A stretch of 64,000 nt of DNA. It comes from Curvibacter sp. GTDB taxonomy: Bacteria > Pseudomonadota > Gammaproteobacteria > Burkholderiales > Burkholderiaceae_C. The notes beneath the pieces are model-generated. The model worked only from the letters and a program-made list of their open reading frames with translations. It searched no databases and was not told the DNA's origin. The translations under genes were made by a program, and so were the position numbers. Shown in pieces: positions 54,437 through 63,588 of the stretch (position 1 is the first letter of the stretch; each line of letters starts with the position of its first letter). The DNA is taken from NCBI GenBank assembly GCA_004293725.1, contig REAW01000009.1:1-64000 (forward strand), written 5' to 3'.

Positions 54437-55656
54437 GTACGGTTGTTACGGTTGCGGGGCAGCCGTCTCCGCGCCATCAAATCATTCCCTTTGCGGCATT
54501 GACGGCGGCCTATTGCGCGCACGCCGGCTTCTTCAATCCCTTTTTGCCCCTTTGGCTCAAAGACATGGGCCTGAGCCTGGTGGTCATCAGTGTGCTGACT
54601 TCGGTGCAGGCCGCTACCCGCATGTTTGCGCCCTATGCCTGGGGTGCTCTGAGCGACCGAACCGGTGAACGGGCCAAGCTCCTGCGTTGGGGCGCCGTGA
54701 CGGCACTGGTGGCCTCTGCCGGGTTGTGGTTTGACGGCGGTGTCTGGTGGCTGGCATTGGTGCTGCTGATCATGTTCACGCAGACCAGCGGCATGATGCC
54801 CATGACCGAGGCTGCCGTGGCCCATGTCGTGAGCCAGGGTGGCGTGTTTGATAACAAGCTCTATGGCCGTGTTCGCCTGTGGGGCTCACTGGGTTTTATG
54901 CTGGCGGTGTTGGGCGCTGGTGCCTGGTTTGAACACGTGGGCATGCGCAGTTTTCCACTCATTGTGAGTGTGAGCCTGCTGGTGCTGGTGGTGTTTGCCT
55001 ACCGCATGCCTGATGTCAAAGAGGCCCACTCTGCTACAACTGGCGCTGTCTCACTGCCCATGGGGCCGGTACTCGCGCAACCGGCCGTGCAATGGTTGTT
55101 CGCATCAGTGTTTTTTCATGTGCTGTCGCACATGGGCATCTATACCTTCTTCTCGTTGTACATGGATTCGCTCGGGTACAGTAAGACCATGATTGGCCTG
55201 CTTTGGGCGGTGTCAGTCACCGTTGAGATTGGCTGGTTCTTTACCCAAAGCCGCTGGATGCCGCGGGTGAGTCTGACCGGTTGGCTGGTGCTGTGTGCTG
55301 TGGTGATGGTGTTTCGCATGGGGTTGACCGCGTCGCTGGCCTCGGTGTTGTGGGTGCTGGTGCTGGCGCAAGCGCTGCACGCGCTCACGTTTGCGGCCCA
55401 CCACAGTGCCTGTATCGCACTGGTGTCGCACCACTTTCCCGGCAGCCTGCGCGGGCGTGGGCAGGCGCTGTACATCATCGTGGGGTATGGCATACCTGGT
55501 GTGCTCGGTGGTTTGCTTGGGGGGCTGCTGAGCGAACATTGGGGTCTGGAAAGTGTGTTCTGGGGTACTTCCGCGATGGCCGTGTTGGCAGCCGGTTGTG
55601 CCTACAAAGTTTGGCGCTTGCGCCACCCTGTGGCAGCGGCATCCGCAACGGCGTAA
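54433..55656 (+). CDS. Major facilitator permease (MFS_1-like/HcaT-type)
   Basis: This protein of about 407 residues has 12 hydrophobic segments and the MFS_1-like pattern [20 protein letters not shown] ... [22 protein letters not shown]. Relatives include the 3-phenylpropionate permease HcaT; the substrate is not known. The start is inferred: TTG at 54433 overlaps the aroC stop (TTGA) and gives a short hydrophilic N-terminus; no ATG is near. It lies between aroC and aroQ, so transport of an aromatic precursor is conceivable but unproven. Confidence 0.78.
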   Translation: MSTVVTVAGQPSPRHQIIPFAALTAAYCAHAGFFNPFLPLWLKDMGLSLVVISVLTSVQAATRMFAPYAWGALSDRTGERAKLLRWGAVTALVASAGLWFDGGVWWLALVLLIMFTQTSGMMPMTEAAVAHVVSQGGVFDNKLYGRVRLWGSLGFMLAVLGAGAWFEHVGMRSFPLIVSVSLLVLVVFAYRMPDVKEAHSATTGAVSLPMGPVLAQPAVQWLFASVFFHVLSHMGIYTFFSLYMDSLGYSKTMIGLLWAVSVTVEIGWFFTQSRWMPRVSLTGWLVLCAVVMVFRMGLTASLASVLWVLVLAQALHALTFAAHHSACIALVSHHFPGSLRGRGQALYIIVGYGIPGVLGGLLGGLLSEHWGLESVFWGTSAMAVLAAGCAYKVWRLRHPVAAASATA

Positions 55657-55677
55657 TCAATTGCTTAAGGACGATTT

Positions 55678-56130
55678 ATGAAAACTGCGCTCATTCTTAA
55701 CGGCCCCAACCTCAACCTGCTGGGTACACGGGAGCCGCAGGTCTATGGCTCCCAAACCCTGGCTGATGTGCAGGCGCTGTGTGAACGCGCGTGTCTTGCC
55801 AACGGTTTCAAACTGGATTTTCGCCAGAGCAACCACGAAGGCACACTGGTGGACTGGTTGCACGAAGCGGGGCAGTTGCACGCCAAGGGCCAACTGGCTG
55901 GGGTGATCCTGAATGCTGGTGCCTTCACCCATACCAGCGTGGCGCTGCACGATGCCATCAAGGGCACGGGCATCACGCTGATCGAGTTGCACATCAGTAA
56001 TGTGCATGCGCGCGAGGCCTTCCGCCACCACTCGTACATCTCGCCTGCGGCCAAGGCCGTGATGGCCGGTTTTGGTGTCAACGGCTATGCGCTGGCGGTG
56101 GCCGGACTGGCCGGGATGCAGTCCGCTTAA
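55678..56130 (+). CDS. aroQ: 3-Dehydroquinate dehydratase type II
   Basis: This 150-residue protein has ILNGPNLNLLGTREPQVYG (6-24, catalytic Tyr in VYG), the FRQSNHEGTLVDWLHEA segment and ELHISNVHAREAFRHHSYIS with the catalytic histidine. It removes water from 3-dehydroquinate in the shikimate pathway and forms dodecamers in the cytoplasm. AAGGA lies 7 bases upstream of ATG. It follows the permease by 21 bases in the aroC operon. Confidence 0.95.
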   Translation: MKTALILNGPNLNLLGTREPQVYGSQTLADVQALCERACLANGFKLDFRQSNHEGTLVDWLHEAGQLHAKGQLAGVILNAGAFTHTSVALHDAIKGTGITLIELHISNVHAREAFRHHSYISPAAKAVMAGFGVNGYALAVAGLAGMQSA

Positions 56131-56143
56131 TCCTTCGCGGCCA

Positions 56144-56902
56144 TCAAGGTGCCACTGCCACGGTGACGCTCAACTTGCGAAAGCTGCGCAACGTAGCAGC
56201 CGGTGTGCCCGCTGGCACCACCAAGGTCGCCAGGGCGCTCACAGGTCCAATTACAAACGCCGATGCGGCCATGAGCTTCTCGCTCGAAGCCAACACCACG
56301 GTCTCGGCGGCACGCGCGCTCAAGGCGCGTTTCACATCGGCTTCTTCACTGTCCCCTGTGCTCAAGCCCGCCTCGGGGTGCACCCCGGTTACGCCCATGA
56401 AGAACAGGTCCGCCCGGTAGCGCGCTGCGGCCTCGATGACGGCTGTGCCTACATTCACCATGGAGTGGCGATAGAGCCTTCCGCCCAGCATGATGATTTC
56501 CAGGTGCGGGTGCTGCGCCAGCGCTACAGCCACGGTAGGGCTGTGGGTCACGATGGTGGCGCGCATGTCCGGTGCCAGATGGCGCGCGACCTGCAACGCG
56601 GTGGTGCCACCGTCCAGCAGCACCAATTGCCCTGGCTGCACCATGGCCGCACCGGCGCGGCCTAGCGCTACTTTGTCTTCGGTGGATACCTCGGTACGCA
56701 CCGCCAGAGTAGCCAACGCAGCGGAGGCGGGGAGGGCACCGCCGTGCACGCGCTGCAGCTTGCCCTCTTGCGCCAGTTCGCGCAGGTCACGCCGAATAGT
56801 GTCTTCCGACGTACCCAGCTCCGCAGCCAGCGCTTTGGCAAGGATTTGCCCGTCGGTTGCCAGGCGGGCCAGGATCAAGTGTTTGCGTCGGGTTGTCAGC
56901 AT
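56144..56902 (-). CDS. DeoR-family transcriptional regulator
   Basis: This 252-residue protein has an N-terminal helix-turn-helix (RRKHLILARLATDGQILAKALA and GTSEDTIRRDLRELAQEGKL, 5-50). A C-terminal DeoR sugar-binding domain follows (about 75-235, DGGTTALQVARHL, the conserved Gly-rich phosphate-binding loop). Regulators of this type bind sugar phosphates. It is divergent from nudK, with a pair of direct repeats in the 63-base space between them, which suggests it represses both genes. Confidence 0.9.
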   Translation of the reverse strand: MLTTRRKHLILARLATDGQILAKALAAELGTSEDTIRRDLRELAQEGKLQRVHGGALPASAALATLAVRTEVSTEDKVALGRAGAAMVQPGQLVLLDGGTTALQVARHLAPDMRATIVTHSPTVAVALAQHPHLEIIMLGGRLYRHSMVNVGTAVIEAAARYRADLFFMGVTGVHPEAGLSTGDSEEADVKRALSARAAETVVLASSEKLMAASAFVIGPVSALATLVVPAGTPAATLRSFRKLSVTVAVAP

Positions 56903-56914
56903 GGTGGAATTGTA

Positions 56915-56947
56915 GTTGCACGAAATTACTCAATGTTGCATGATATT
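56915..56947. promoter_or_regulatory. Candidate DeoR operator: direct repeats between deoR-type gene and nudK
   Basis: GTTGCACGAAATT (56915-56927) and GTTGCATGATATT (56935-56947) are direct repeats 20 bases apart, close to two helical turns, in the gap between the divergent genes. A third partial copy, ATTGCATATT, follows at 56945-56954. Repressor binding is inferred from position and symmetry only. Confidence 0.5.
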
Positions 56948-56965
56948 GCATATTTAGGAGTTTGC

Positions 56966-57586
56966 ATGACCACTACCCTTTCCACCGCCACTGTGGCTAC
57001 TGTGCCGGCCGTGCGCATCCTCCAAAGCGAGGTACTGTCTGACGACTGGTACACGCTGAAGAAAACCACCTTTGAGTACCAGCGCCGCGACGGCAGCTGG
57101 CAGCGCCTGAGCCGCGAGACCTATGACAGGGGCAACGGTGCGGTGCTGCTGCTGTTCAATGCCGAGCGCGGTACCGTGATCCTGACGCGGCAATTCCGTT
57201 TTCCGGCGTTTGTGAATGGCAGCGCCGACGGCATGCTGATTGAAGCCTGCGCGGGCTTGCTGGATGGCGACGACCCCGAAGCCTGCATACGCCGCGAGGT
57301 TCAAGAAGAAACTGGCTTTCAGATTGAGTCCCCACGCAAATTGTTTGAGGCCTACATGAGTCCAGGCTCTGTCACAGAAAAACTGCACTTCTATGTGGCC
57401 GAGTACCAAGCCCATCAACATGTGGGGGAGGGCGGTGGCGTGGCGCACGAGGGGGAAGACATAGAGGTGCTGGAGCTGCCCCTGGCGCGGGCATTGGCTA
57501 TGGTGCACAGCGGTGCCATTCAAGATGGCAAGACCATCATGCTGCTGCAGCACGCGACCCTCACCGGGCTGGCCCAGCTCCGCTAG
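56966..57586 (+). CDS. nudK: NudK-type Nudix hydrolase (GDP-mannose family)
   Basis: This 206-residue protein has the Nudix box GLLDGDDPEACIRREVQEETGF (97-118 region). The neighbourhood KLFEAYMSPGSVTEKLHFYVAEY and EDIEVLELPLARALAM match NudK rather than other ADP-sugar hydrolases. NudK cleaves GDP-mannose in E. coli. AGGAG lies 7 bases before ATG at 56966; the frame also runs upstream but overlaps the divergent gene. A DeoR-type sugar-phosphate regulator is encoded next to it, consistent with carbohydrate-linked control. Confidence 0.9.
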   Translation: MTTTLSTATVATVPAVRILQSEVLSDDWYTLKKTTFEYQRRDGSWQRLSRETYDRGNGAVLLLFNAERGTVILTRQFRFPAFVNGSADGMLIEACAGLLDGDDPEACIRREVQEETGFQIESPRKLFEAYMSPGSVTEKLHFYVAEYQAHQHVGEGGGVAHEGEDIEVLELPLARALAMVHSGAIQDGKTIMLLQHATLTGLAQLR

Positions 57587-57775
57587 TTCAAACCCGCGCT
57601 TATTCAGGCTAGGGCACGATGGGCATGTTATGAGACCCTAACGTTGCGACAACCGGCTGAAAAATGACTGAATCGATGATGGATGGGTCGGCTTAGCGGG
57701 CCGAGATGTCACATTGCCCGTCTGTTATTGAGCAACTCTGGGAGAGTGATTTTTATTCTCGTAGATACTTGGTCA

Positions 57776-59233
57776 ATGGACTTTGTCAATCTTCCTTTAT
57801 TGGGTGCCGCAGGGCTGGTATTCGCCAGTGTGCTGACCGGTCTCTTTTCGGTGCGGATCGGCTTCTCATTTCTGTTGGTATTTTTGCTGGCCGGCATTCT
57901 GGCTGGGGAAGATGGGTTAGGCGGTTATCGCTTCAATGATTACAAGCTCAGCTTCTGGGTAGGCAACGTTGCGCTGGCCATCATTTTGTTGGATGGTGGC
58001 TTGCGTACTTCCTTCGCCACATTTCGTACCGGCTTGCGGCCAGCCTCGGTTCTGGCATCGTTGGGCGTGGTGGTATGTGCCTCAATTACTGCAGTAGCCG
58101 CGGTGGTTTTTGTGGGATTGGACTGGGGTACGGCCCTGTTGCTTGGTGCTATTGTGGGCTCGACCGATGCAGCGGCGGTTTTCTCTTTGCTATCGCGGTC
58201 CGGCGTGGTACTCAATGAACGTGTTGCCGCCACTTTGGAGATTGAGTCCGGTGTAAACGACCCTATGGCGGTGTACCTCACCCTGACCTTGATTGCCCTG
58301 CTGGCATCAAATACTTGGTCAGGCGCGGATTTTTCTGAGTCTGCACGTCTCTTTGTGCAGCAATTCGGCTGGGGTAGCTTGATGGGACTATCCAGCGGGT
58401 TCGGTATGGCAGCCCTGCTACGGAGGGTCGCCGCACGGGATGCCAATGGGGGCGTTATCGCGCTGTTAATTGGTGCAGGCGGTTTGTGCGTTTTTTCAGC
58501 CACGGGTTTGCTCGATGGATCCGGCTTTCTGGCCATTTACCTGTACGGCTTGATTGTGGCCAACCGGGCATCCAAGGCGGTACAGCCAACCTTGGGCGCG
58601 ATGGATGGTTACGCATGGCTGGCACAGGCGGGTATGTTCTTGTTGCTCGGCCTTCTGGTCACCCCGTCAACCATGTCGGGTTCACTTGGCTCGGGTCTGG
58701 CGGTGGCGTTGACCCTCATATTTGTTGCCCGACCCGTAGCGGTGTGGTTATGTCTCATGCCGTTCCGTTTTTCTGCGCGTGAGAAATGGTTCATATCATG
58801 GGTGGGCCTTCGCGGCGCGGTGCCGGTTGTCTTGGCCATTTTTCCGCTTATGGCCGGAACTGCACAGGCAACTCTCCTGTTCAACATTGCCTTTATGGTT
58901 GTGCTGGTGTCGCTGCTAACGCAGGGCACCACTATTGCGCTGGTTGCTCGTCGCTTGGGCGTGGCCTTGCCTGACCCCGCTGACGAGGCGCACATGCGTG
59001 CTGTATTTCGGGATTTTTCACTCAACCCCCGCACTCCTGTGGGCGACATTTGCGCTTTTTACAACCTGCCCATCCCTGCAAATACCCATATGCCTTTGGG
59101 TGAATGGATGGCGGCGAAGCTCCACCGCCCTCCCGTGGTGGGTGACATCGTTGCTTATGGAAACGCCACCTTTGTGGTGCGTGAGTTAAAGGGTGCCGCA
59201 ATAACCCAGGTTGGGCTGGGTTTGCAGGCCTAA
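57776..59233 (+). CDS. CPA1-type potassium or sodium/proton antiporter (NhaP2/CvrA-like)
   Basis: This protein of about 485 residues has some 12 helices and the CPA1 signature with acidic residue pair in SGVNDPMAVYLTLT (about 158-171). GSTDAAAVFSLLSRSGV and SWVGLRGAVPVVLAIFPLM follow. After the membrane part is a soluble TrkA-C/CorC-like regulatory region (about 400-480). It may exchange K+ or Na+ for protons and resembles NhaP2. ATG at 57776 begins the first helix; an upstream GTG (57746) is possible. It is a single gene. Confidence 0.88.
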   Translation: MDFVNLPLLGAAGLVFASVLTGLFSVRIGFSFLLVFLLAGILAGEDGLGGYRFNDYKLSFWVGNVALAIILLDGGLRTSFATFRTGLRPASVLASLGVVVCASITAVAAVVFVGLDWGTALLLGAIVGSTDAAAVFSLLSRSGVVLNERVAATLEIESGVNDPMAVYLTLTLIALLASNTWSGADFSESARLFVQQFGWGSLMGLSSGFGMAALLRRVAARDANGGVIALLIGAGGLCVFSATGLLDGSGFLAIYLYGLIVANRASKAVQPTLGAMDGYAWLAQAGMFLLLGLLVTPSTMSGSLGSGLAVALTLIFVARPVAVWLCLMPFRFSAREKWFISWVGLRGAVPVVLAIFPLMAGTAQATLLFNIAFMVVLVSLLTQGTTIALVARRLGVALPDPADEAHMRAVFRDFSLNPRTPVGDICAFYNLPIPANTHMPLGEWMAAKLHRPPVVGDIVAYGNATFVVRELKGAAITQVGLGLQA

Positions 59234-59375
59234 GTGCTTGCTTTCCTCGGAATCTGAAGCTCCCCGCCCCGCCTTTTGGCCACGTGATGTTGCGAGACAA
59301 TTGTGGTCAAGATGGCCGCAAATGCCCGCTGGATGGGGCTGCACACCTGGCCAGCAAGCCATGGGACTCCCCCGC

Positions 59376-60485
59376 TTAGTCGCCCAGGCAAATGCCCAAA
59401 TCGCGTGCGGTTTGCAGCGTGTCGCCATCGAGTGGCACGGCTTTCATGCGGCCCGCCACTTCACTCAAGGGAACGTAGATGACATTCGGAAAGGCCAACG
59501 CCACCATCACGCCAGACTGGCCGTCTTCCAGGGCCCGGACGGCAGCCGCACCAAACCGGAGAGCGGCCAGTCGATCAAAGGCAGTGGGGCTTCCGCCACG
59601 CAGCAAGTGGCCCAGCACAACCACCCGGGTGTCTTTGCCGGTCCGCGCCTGCAAGCCCCTGGCGACCAGTTCACCAAGGCCCCCCAGGCGCTCAGCGTGG
59701 CCAGCCTCGTTTTGCTCCAACACCTGGGTATGGCCGTCGCATGGCTTGGCGCCTTCGCCTACCACCACAATGGAATAGGTTTGTCCGTACGCATCGCGCG
59801 TTTGGATGTGTTTGGCCAGCTGATCCAGGTCGAATGGAATTTCGGGAATCAAAATGCCGTGGGCGTTGCCGGCAATGCCCGAATGCAATGCAATCCACCC
59901 GGCATAGCGGCCCATGACTTCCACCACCATGACCCGCTGGTGGCTCTGGGCGGTGCTGTGCAAACGGTCCAGGCAATCGGTAGCAAAGCTGACGGCTGTG
60001 TCAAATCCGAACGTCGTCATGGTTTTGTCCAGATCATTGTCGATGGTCTTGGGCACCCCGACCACCCGCAGCCCCATTTGGTGCAGGGTGTTGGCAATGG
60101 TCAGAGAGCCATCGCCTCCAATTGACACCAAGGCATCGATGGCGTGCTTGGAAAAGTATTCGATCAATTCTGGGGAGCGGTCCACCACGCCCATGCTGCC
60201 ATCCGGCAATTGGGTGGGGCAATGGAATGGGTCTCCCTTGTTGGTGGTGCCCAAAATGGTGCCGCCCAGGTGGGCTATGCCTCGCACCGTATCGCGTGTC
60301 AGGCGGATCACGCCCCCTTGCGGGTAACGCTCAGGGAAAAGAATGCCATTGAACCCATCGCGAATGCCCAAGCATTCCCATCCTCGGCGAATGGCGGCAA
60401 TGGTGACTGCGCGAATCACAGCGTTCAGGCCAGGTGCATCGCCGCCGCCGGTGCAGATTGCGATACGTCGAATAGGGGAATTCAT
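59376..60485 (-). CDS. pfkA: 6-phosphofructokinase (mixed-type active site)
   Basis: This 369-residue PFK has TGGGDAPGLNAVIRA (12-26), GGDGS at 123-127, PKTIDND at 145-151 and MGRYAGW at about 209. In the E. coli numbering, the residue equivalent to 104 is Gly126, as in ATP enzymes, while that equivalent to 124 is Lys146, as in pyrophosphate enzymes. This combination is known from ATP-using group III PFKs such as that of Streptomyces. ATP use is therefore favoured but not proven. ATG at 60485 was chosen for the normal N-terminus. It is convergent with the antiporter gene. Confidence 0.88.
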   Translation of the reverse strand: MNSPIRRIAICTGGGDAPGLNAVIRAVTIAAIRRGWECLGIRDGFNGILFPERYPQGGVIRLTRDTVRGIAHLGGTILGTTNKGDPFHCPTQLPDGSMGVVDRSPELIEYFSKHAIDALVSIGGDGSLTIANTLHQMGLRVVGVPKTIDNDLDKTMTTFGFDTAVSFATDCLDRLHSTAQSHQRVMVVEVMGRYAGWIALHSGIAGNAHGILIPEIPFDLDQLAKHIQTRDAYGQTYSIVVVGEGAKPCDGHTQVLEQNEAGHAERLGGLGELVARGLQARTGKDTRVVVLGHLLRGGSPTAFDRLAALRFGAAAVRALEDGQSGVMVALAFPNVIYVPLSEVAGRMKAVPLDGDTLQTARDLGICLGD

Positions 60486-60739
60486 GCGTTGGACTCCTTG
60501 GAAAACCTCGCCATTATGGTCATGCTTGGCGACCCCCAAATGGTTCTGGTTGCCTTGCTGCTTTAAGCCGTTTGCTCTGCGCCCGTTTGTAGGCTGCGTT
60601 GCAGATGTTCATAGTGCGCCTTTAGCATTATGCACAAATACGCTATGAAATGTATAGCTGCTTGCGCATATGCAGCGGGCTTAAATGGCCATTTTGTTGT
60701 GTAGATGCCTGATAGCTCCAATGGTGCTGCCCCACGGTG
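60486..60739. other. Intergenic region with a repeat copy
   Basis: The 254-base gap upstream of pfkA and downstream of the DUF2252 gene has no gene. It includes the full repeat copy at 60634-60697. No terminator with a T-tract was recognised. Confidence 0.6.
60634..60697. repeat. Full copy of dispersed palindromic repeat
   Basis: The copy begins CAAATACGCTATGAAATGTA and continues TAGCTGCTTGCGCATATGCA, then GCGGGCTTAAATGGCCATTTTGT. It is the best-preserved copy of the left half (palindrome plus AGCTGCTTGCGCATAT). Confidence 0.75.
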
Positions 60740-62164
60740 TCAAGCCCTGAGGTCGGCACCAAAGTCCGCTTCCGACTGCGCAACGAGGCGGCCAGAGTGG
60801 CACGCACTTTGGAACCGTTGGTAATCAATTGAAACCTGATCCGCGTAGCCATTGGCATAGTCCACCAAAGCCTCTGCAAAAGCGCTGCCAGTGCCCAGGT
60901 AGGCGCTGACTTGCATGGCAAAGCCCCCGCTTTTGGCGTGGGCCCTGGCGAGCACTTGCCCGCAAAGAGCGCCGTAGCGCGCAAGCAGGTTGGCATTGAA
61001 GTTCTCCACTTCGGCCGACACTTTCATGTCTCGCAGCTGCCGCACATAAAAGTGCCGTCCTGAGGGGCCTGTTGTAGATCCCAAAAAGCGGTCGCTGGTC
61101 GCCTGCATCAAGCGTTGCCCCGCCACGACCCGCTGGCCCTCATGTTTGATGTTGGGAGTTTTGCCCTGAACGTACTTGGCCAGCACTGACGCATTCGCTT
61201 GTTTGATTTGCAGCATCATGGGTGCATCCGTGGCATCGGTGAGCAAAAGCACCAGGCATCGGGTACCCACGCTGCCCACTCCAACCACCTTGAACACCAG
61301 GTCTTGCATGCGGAATCTGTCCAGCAGCGCACGGATATCCGGATTCACGCTGGCCAGATATCCGTTGAACAAATGTTTGGTCAGATCAGTCCAGTGGCCT
61401 ATGCGCATCCAGTCATCATCATGCGAGAAGAGTGTGCTGTCGCCGTGAACATGAAACAACGCCGGTGGTGCGTCGTTCATGGTCCAGCGACCGTCGATCT
61501 TCTTTCCCATTTTGGGAAGCAATTCTTCGTGTGACCGCCGCTGTGCCTTGTTCATCGCCTTGGACAATTGCGCTCGCGCAGCGTCGTCGTCGCTGGCTTC
61601 CAGCACGTCGTCTAACGTGATCTGGGTTCGCCACTGGGACAAAGTGCTCATCGTGGAAAAGCGTGCGGTGTGCAACTGGTAACTGCTGACCGCAGAGGCT
61701 ACTGCGTCATTGCCCTGGTTGGCTGCAAGGCCCAGATGCCGAGCCGCCAGATTCAGACTTGCCACCAGTCGTTTGAGATCCCACTCCCACGGTCCCACGT
61801 GCACTTCATCAAAGTCGTTCAGGTCGAAAACCAGCCGACGTTCAGGCGTGCCGTAGCCGCCAAAGTTCATCAAATGCGCATCGCCGCAAATTGAGTGCAT
61901 CAATCCGGTGTTGGGGGTGTGCGCAAGGTCGTGCGCTTGCAAAATGGCACTTCCCCGAAAAAAGGCGAATTGCGATGCCAGCATGCGTCCATATTTGAGC
62001 GGAACCAGCCTTTGCACGCGCCCGACGTCTGTCGATTGCAGAAGTGCCACCGGATCGCGGTCCAGCGCACCCAAGGCACGGTGGGCTCCGCGCTTGATGG
62101 TCTTGCGCAGCGCGCGCCCTTGGGCGATCCATTTCTCGGTGGGGTTCTTTTCAGACTCGTTCAT
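60740..62164 (-). CDS. DUF2252 protein
   Basis: This 474-residue protein has features of DUF2252 (PF10009): RMLASQFAFFRGSAILQAHDL, CGDAHLMNFGGYGTPERRLVFDLNDFDE with a conserved Asp/Asn pair, and WDLKRLVASLNLAARHLG. The fold is thought to resemble aminoglycoside or choline kinases; substrate and role are unknown. The HGD-like motif (CGDAHLMNFG) would fit the catalytic loop of kinases. ATG at 62164 was chosen for the conserved polar N-terminus; the frame is open for 41 more codons upstream. It follows the HD-GYP gene by 52 bases. Confidence 0.88.
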   Translation of the reverse strand: MNESEKNPTEKWIAQGRALRKTIKRGAHRALGALDRDPVALLQSTDVGRVQRLVPLKYGRMLASQFAFFRGSAILQAHDLAHTPNTGLMHSICGDAHLMNFGGYGTPERRLVFDLNDFDEVHVGPWEWDLKRLVASLNLAARHLGLAANQGNDAVASAVSSYQLHTARFSTMSTLSQWRTQITLDDVLEASDDDAARAQLSKAMNKAQRRSHEELLPKMGKKIDGRWTMNDAPPALFHVHGDSTLFSHDDDWMRIGHWTDLTKHLFNGYLASVNPDIRALLDRFRMQDLVFKVVGVGSVGTRCLVLLLTDATDAPMMLQIKQANASVLAKYVQGKTPNIKHEGQRVVAGQRLMQATSDRFLGSTTGPSGRHFYVRQLRDMKVSAEVENFNANLLARYGALCGQVLARAHAKSGGFAMQVSAYLGTGSAFAEALVDYANGYADQVSIDYQRFQSACHSGRLVAQSEADFGADLRA

Positions 62165-62216
62165 GGGGGTCTTTAGTTGTTGCGCAAAATTCGTTTGGGC
62201 GAGCCATACCCGCGTT

Positions 62217-63443
62217 TCAACCCGGGTGTCCCCACAGCGTGTGGAGATCACTGAAGCGCCATTTATTGGGATCTTCGCGTCCCACAATTTTTTCGGCGCC
62301 GCCTGCTTGAGAAAGATCTACCACCATCGGCTCTAGGCGGGTTTTGGATGCAAGTTCAAAAAAAATCTTGACATGAGGTTGGGTGAGCGATTTGCCGCTT
62401 TGCTCTACCACTACCCCCAGCCGGTCTGAGCGTAGTCGCACCAATGAACCCACGGGGTAGATTCCTAAGGTGCGCACAAAGGCTTGGAACACGCGGGGGT
62501 CAAAATGGCCGTTGGACCAATCGGCCATTTTTTGGAGCGATTCTGATGGGTCCCAGCCCGCTTTGTAGGGGCGGTTCGAGGTAATGGCGTCATACACATC
62601 ACACACCGCGCCCATCTTGGCAAAGAGGCTGATGTCATCCCCCTTAAGGCCGTGGGGGTAGCCTGAGCCATCTATCTTTTCGTGGTGGTGCAAACACACG
62701 TCCAGCACCACGGGGTTTTGGTCGTTGCCGCTGCGCAGCATGCGATGGCCCTCTACCGCATGGGTTTTGATCAAAGAAAACTCAGCATCGGTCAGCCGCC
62801 CTGTCTTGTTCAGCACCTCCATGGGGATGGCCATTTTGCCCACGTCATGCAGCAAGCCCGCCAAGCCTGCGTCACGCGTTTGCTCGGGGTCTAGCCCCAG
62901 CTGGTGCGAGAGTGACACCATGAGCGCACACACCGCCACCGAGTGCATGTAGGTGTAGTCGTCCATGGTTTTGAGCCGTGCCAAGCTGATCAACGCACCG
63001 GGGTTGCGGGTGACAGAGAGCGTGATCTCCGACACCAGTTGTGCCGACACGCGCCGGTCAATGCTCTTGCCCATGCGGGCTTCTTGAAACATGGAGATGA
63101 CGGCCTGCTTGGATTGTTCGCAGAGCTTGACCGCCCGTTCCATCTCTTGGGCCATAGTGGTCGGTGTGATGTCTTGCGGGGCATCCACCAAGTCCTGCAA
63201 GTGCACATGGCGGTGGGTGTCAGATTCACTCTGGCTGATGGCAGTTTCGTCACTCGCCAGGTCTTTGCCCTTGGTGGTGTCTATCCACACCTCGCGCACG
63301 CTGCTGGCCAAGGTGGTGGCCAAGTCTTTGGGCTCTTGCAGCACAAAGCCAGCTTTCCAAAATGGATGGTCCATCCACGAGCCACAAAACTCGTGGATGT
63401 ACATCCCCAAGGTGAGCTGGCCGATTCGAATTTTTTTCAACAT
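62217..63443 (-). CDS. DUF3391/HD-GYP cyclic di-GMP phosphodiesterase
   Basis: This 408-residue protein has an N-terminal DUF3391 domain (IRIGQLTLGMYIHEFCGSWM, about 4-120) and an HD-GYP domain (about 150-330) with HDVGKMAIPMEVL and HHHEKIDGSGYPHGLKG. The catalytic HD and GYP residues are intact, so it can probably hydrolyse cyclic di-GMP. No receiver or membrane segment is present. ATG at 63443 gives the conserved MLKKIRIGQLTLGMYI start. It is divergent from a PAS-domain gene and lies in the same direction as the DUF2252 gene. Confidence 0.92.
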   Translation of the reverse strand: MLKKIRIGQLTLGMYIHEFCGSWMDHPFWKAGFVLQEPKDLATTLASSVREVWIDTTKGKDLASDETAISQSESDTHRHVHLQDLVDAPQDITPTTMAQEMERAVKLCEQSKQAVISMFQEARMGKSIDRRVSAQLVSEITLSVTRNPGALISLARLKTMDDYTYMHSVAVCALMVSLSHQLGLDPEQTRDAGLAGLLHDVGKMAIPMEVLNKTGRLTDAEFSLIKTHAVEGHRMLRSGNDQNPVVLDVCLHHHEKIDGSGYPHGLKGDDISLFAKMGAVCDVYDAITSNRPYKAGWDPSESLQKMADWSNGHFDPRVFQAFVRTLGIYPVGSLVRLRSDRLGVVVEQSGKSLTQPHVKIFFELASKTRLEPMVVDLSQAGGAEKIVGREDPNKWRFSDLHTLWGHPG

Positions 63444-63588
63444 ACGCGTGATGAGCAATATAGCTGAGGCGCCGTAAAAATAGAAGGCGCACTGGTACGG
63501 CAAGGGGGCACTGCAAGGCGAGCCTCGCAAGCTCGAATTTCTAGGTAGAAACGTGGCTGCCTACAAAGGCCGTGCGTGGTACAAATTC

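Noticed and set aside
57587..57700. Possible decayed repeat copy upstream of the CPA1 antiporter
   Set aside because: Only GGCTAGGGC and GGGCAT could be matched and not in a convincing order; not enough to call.
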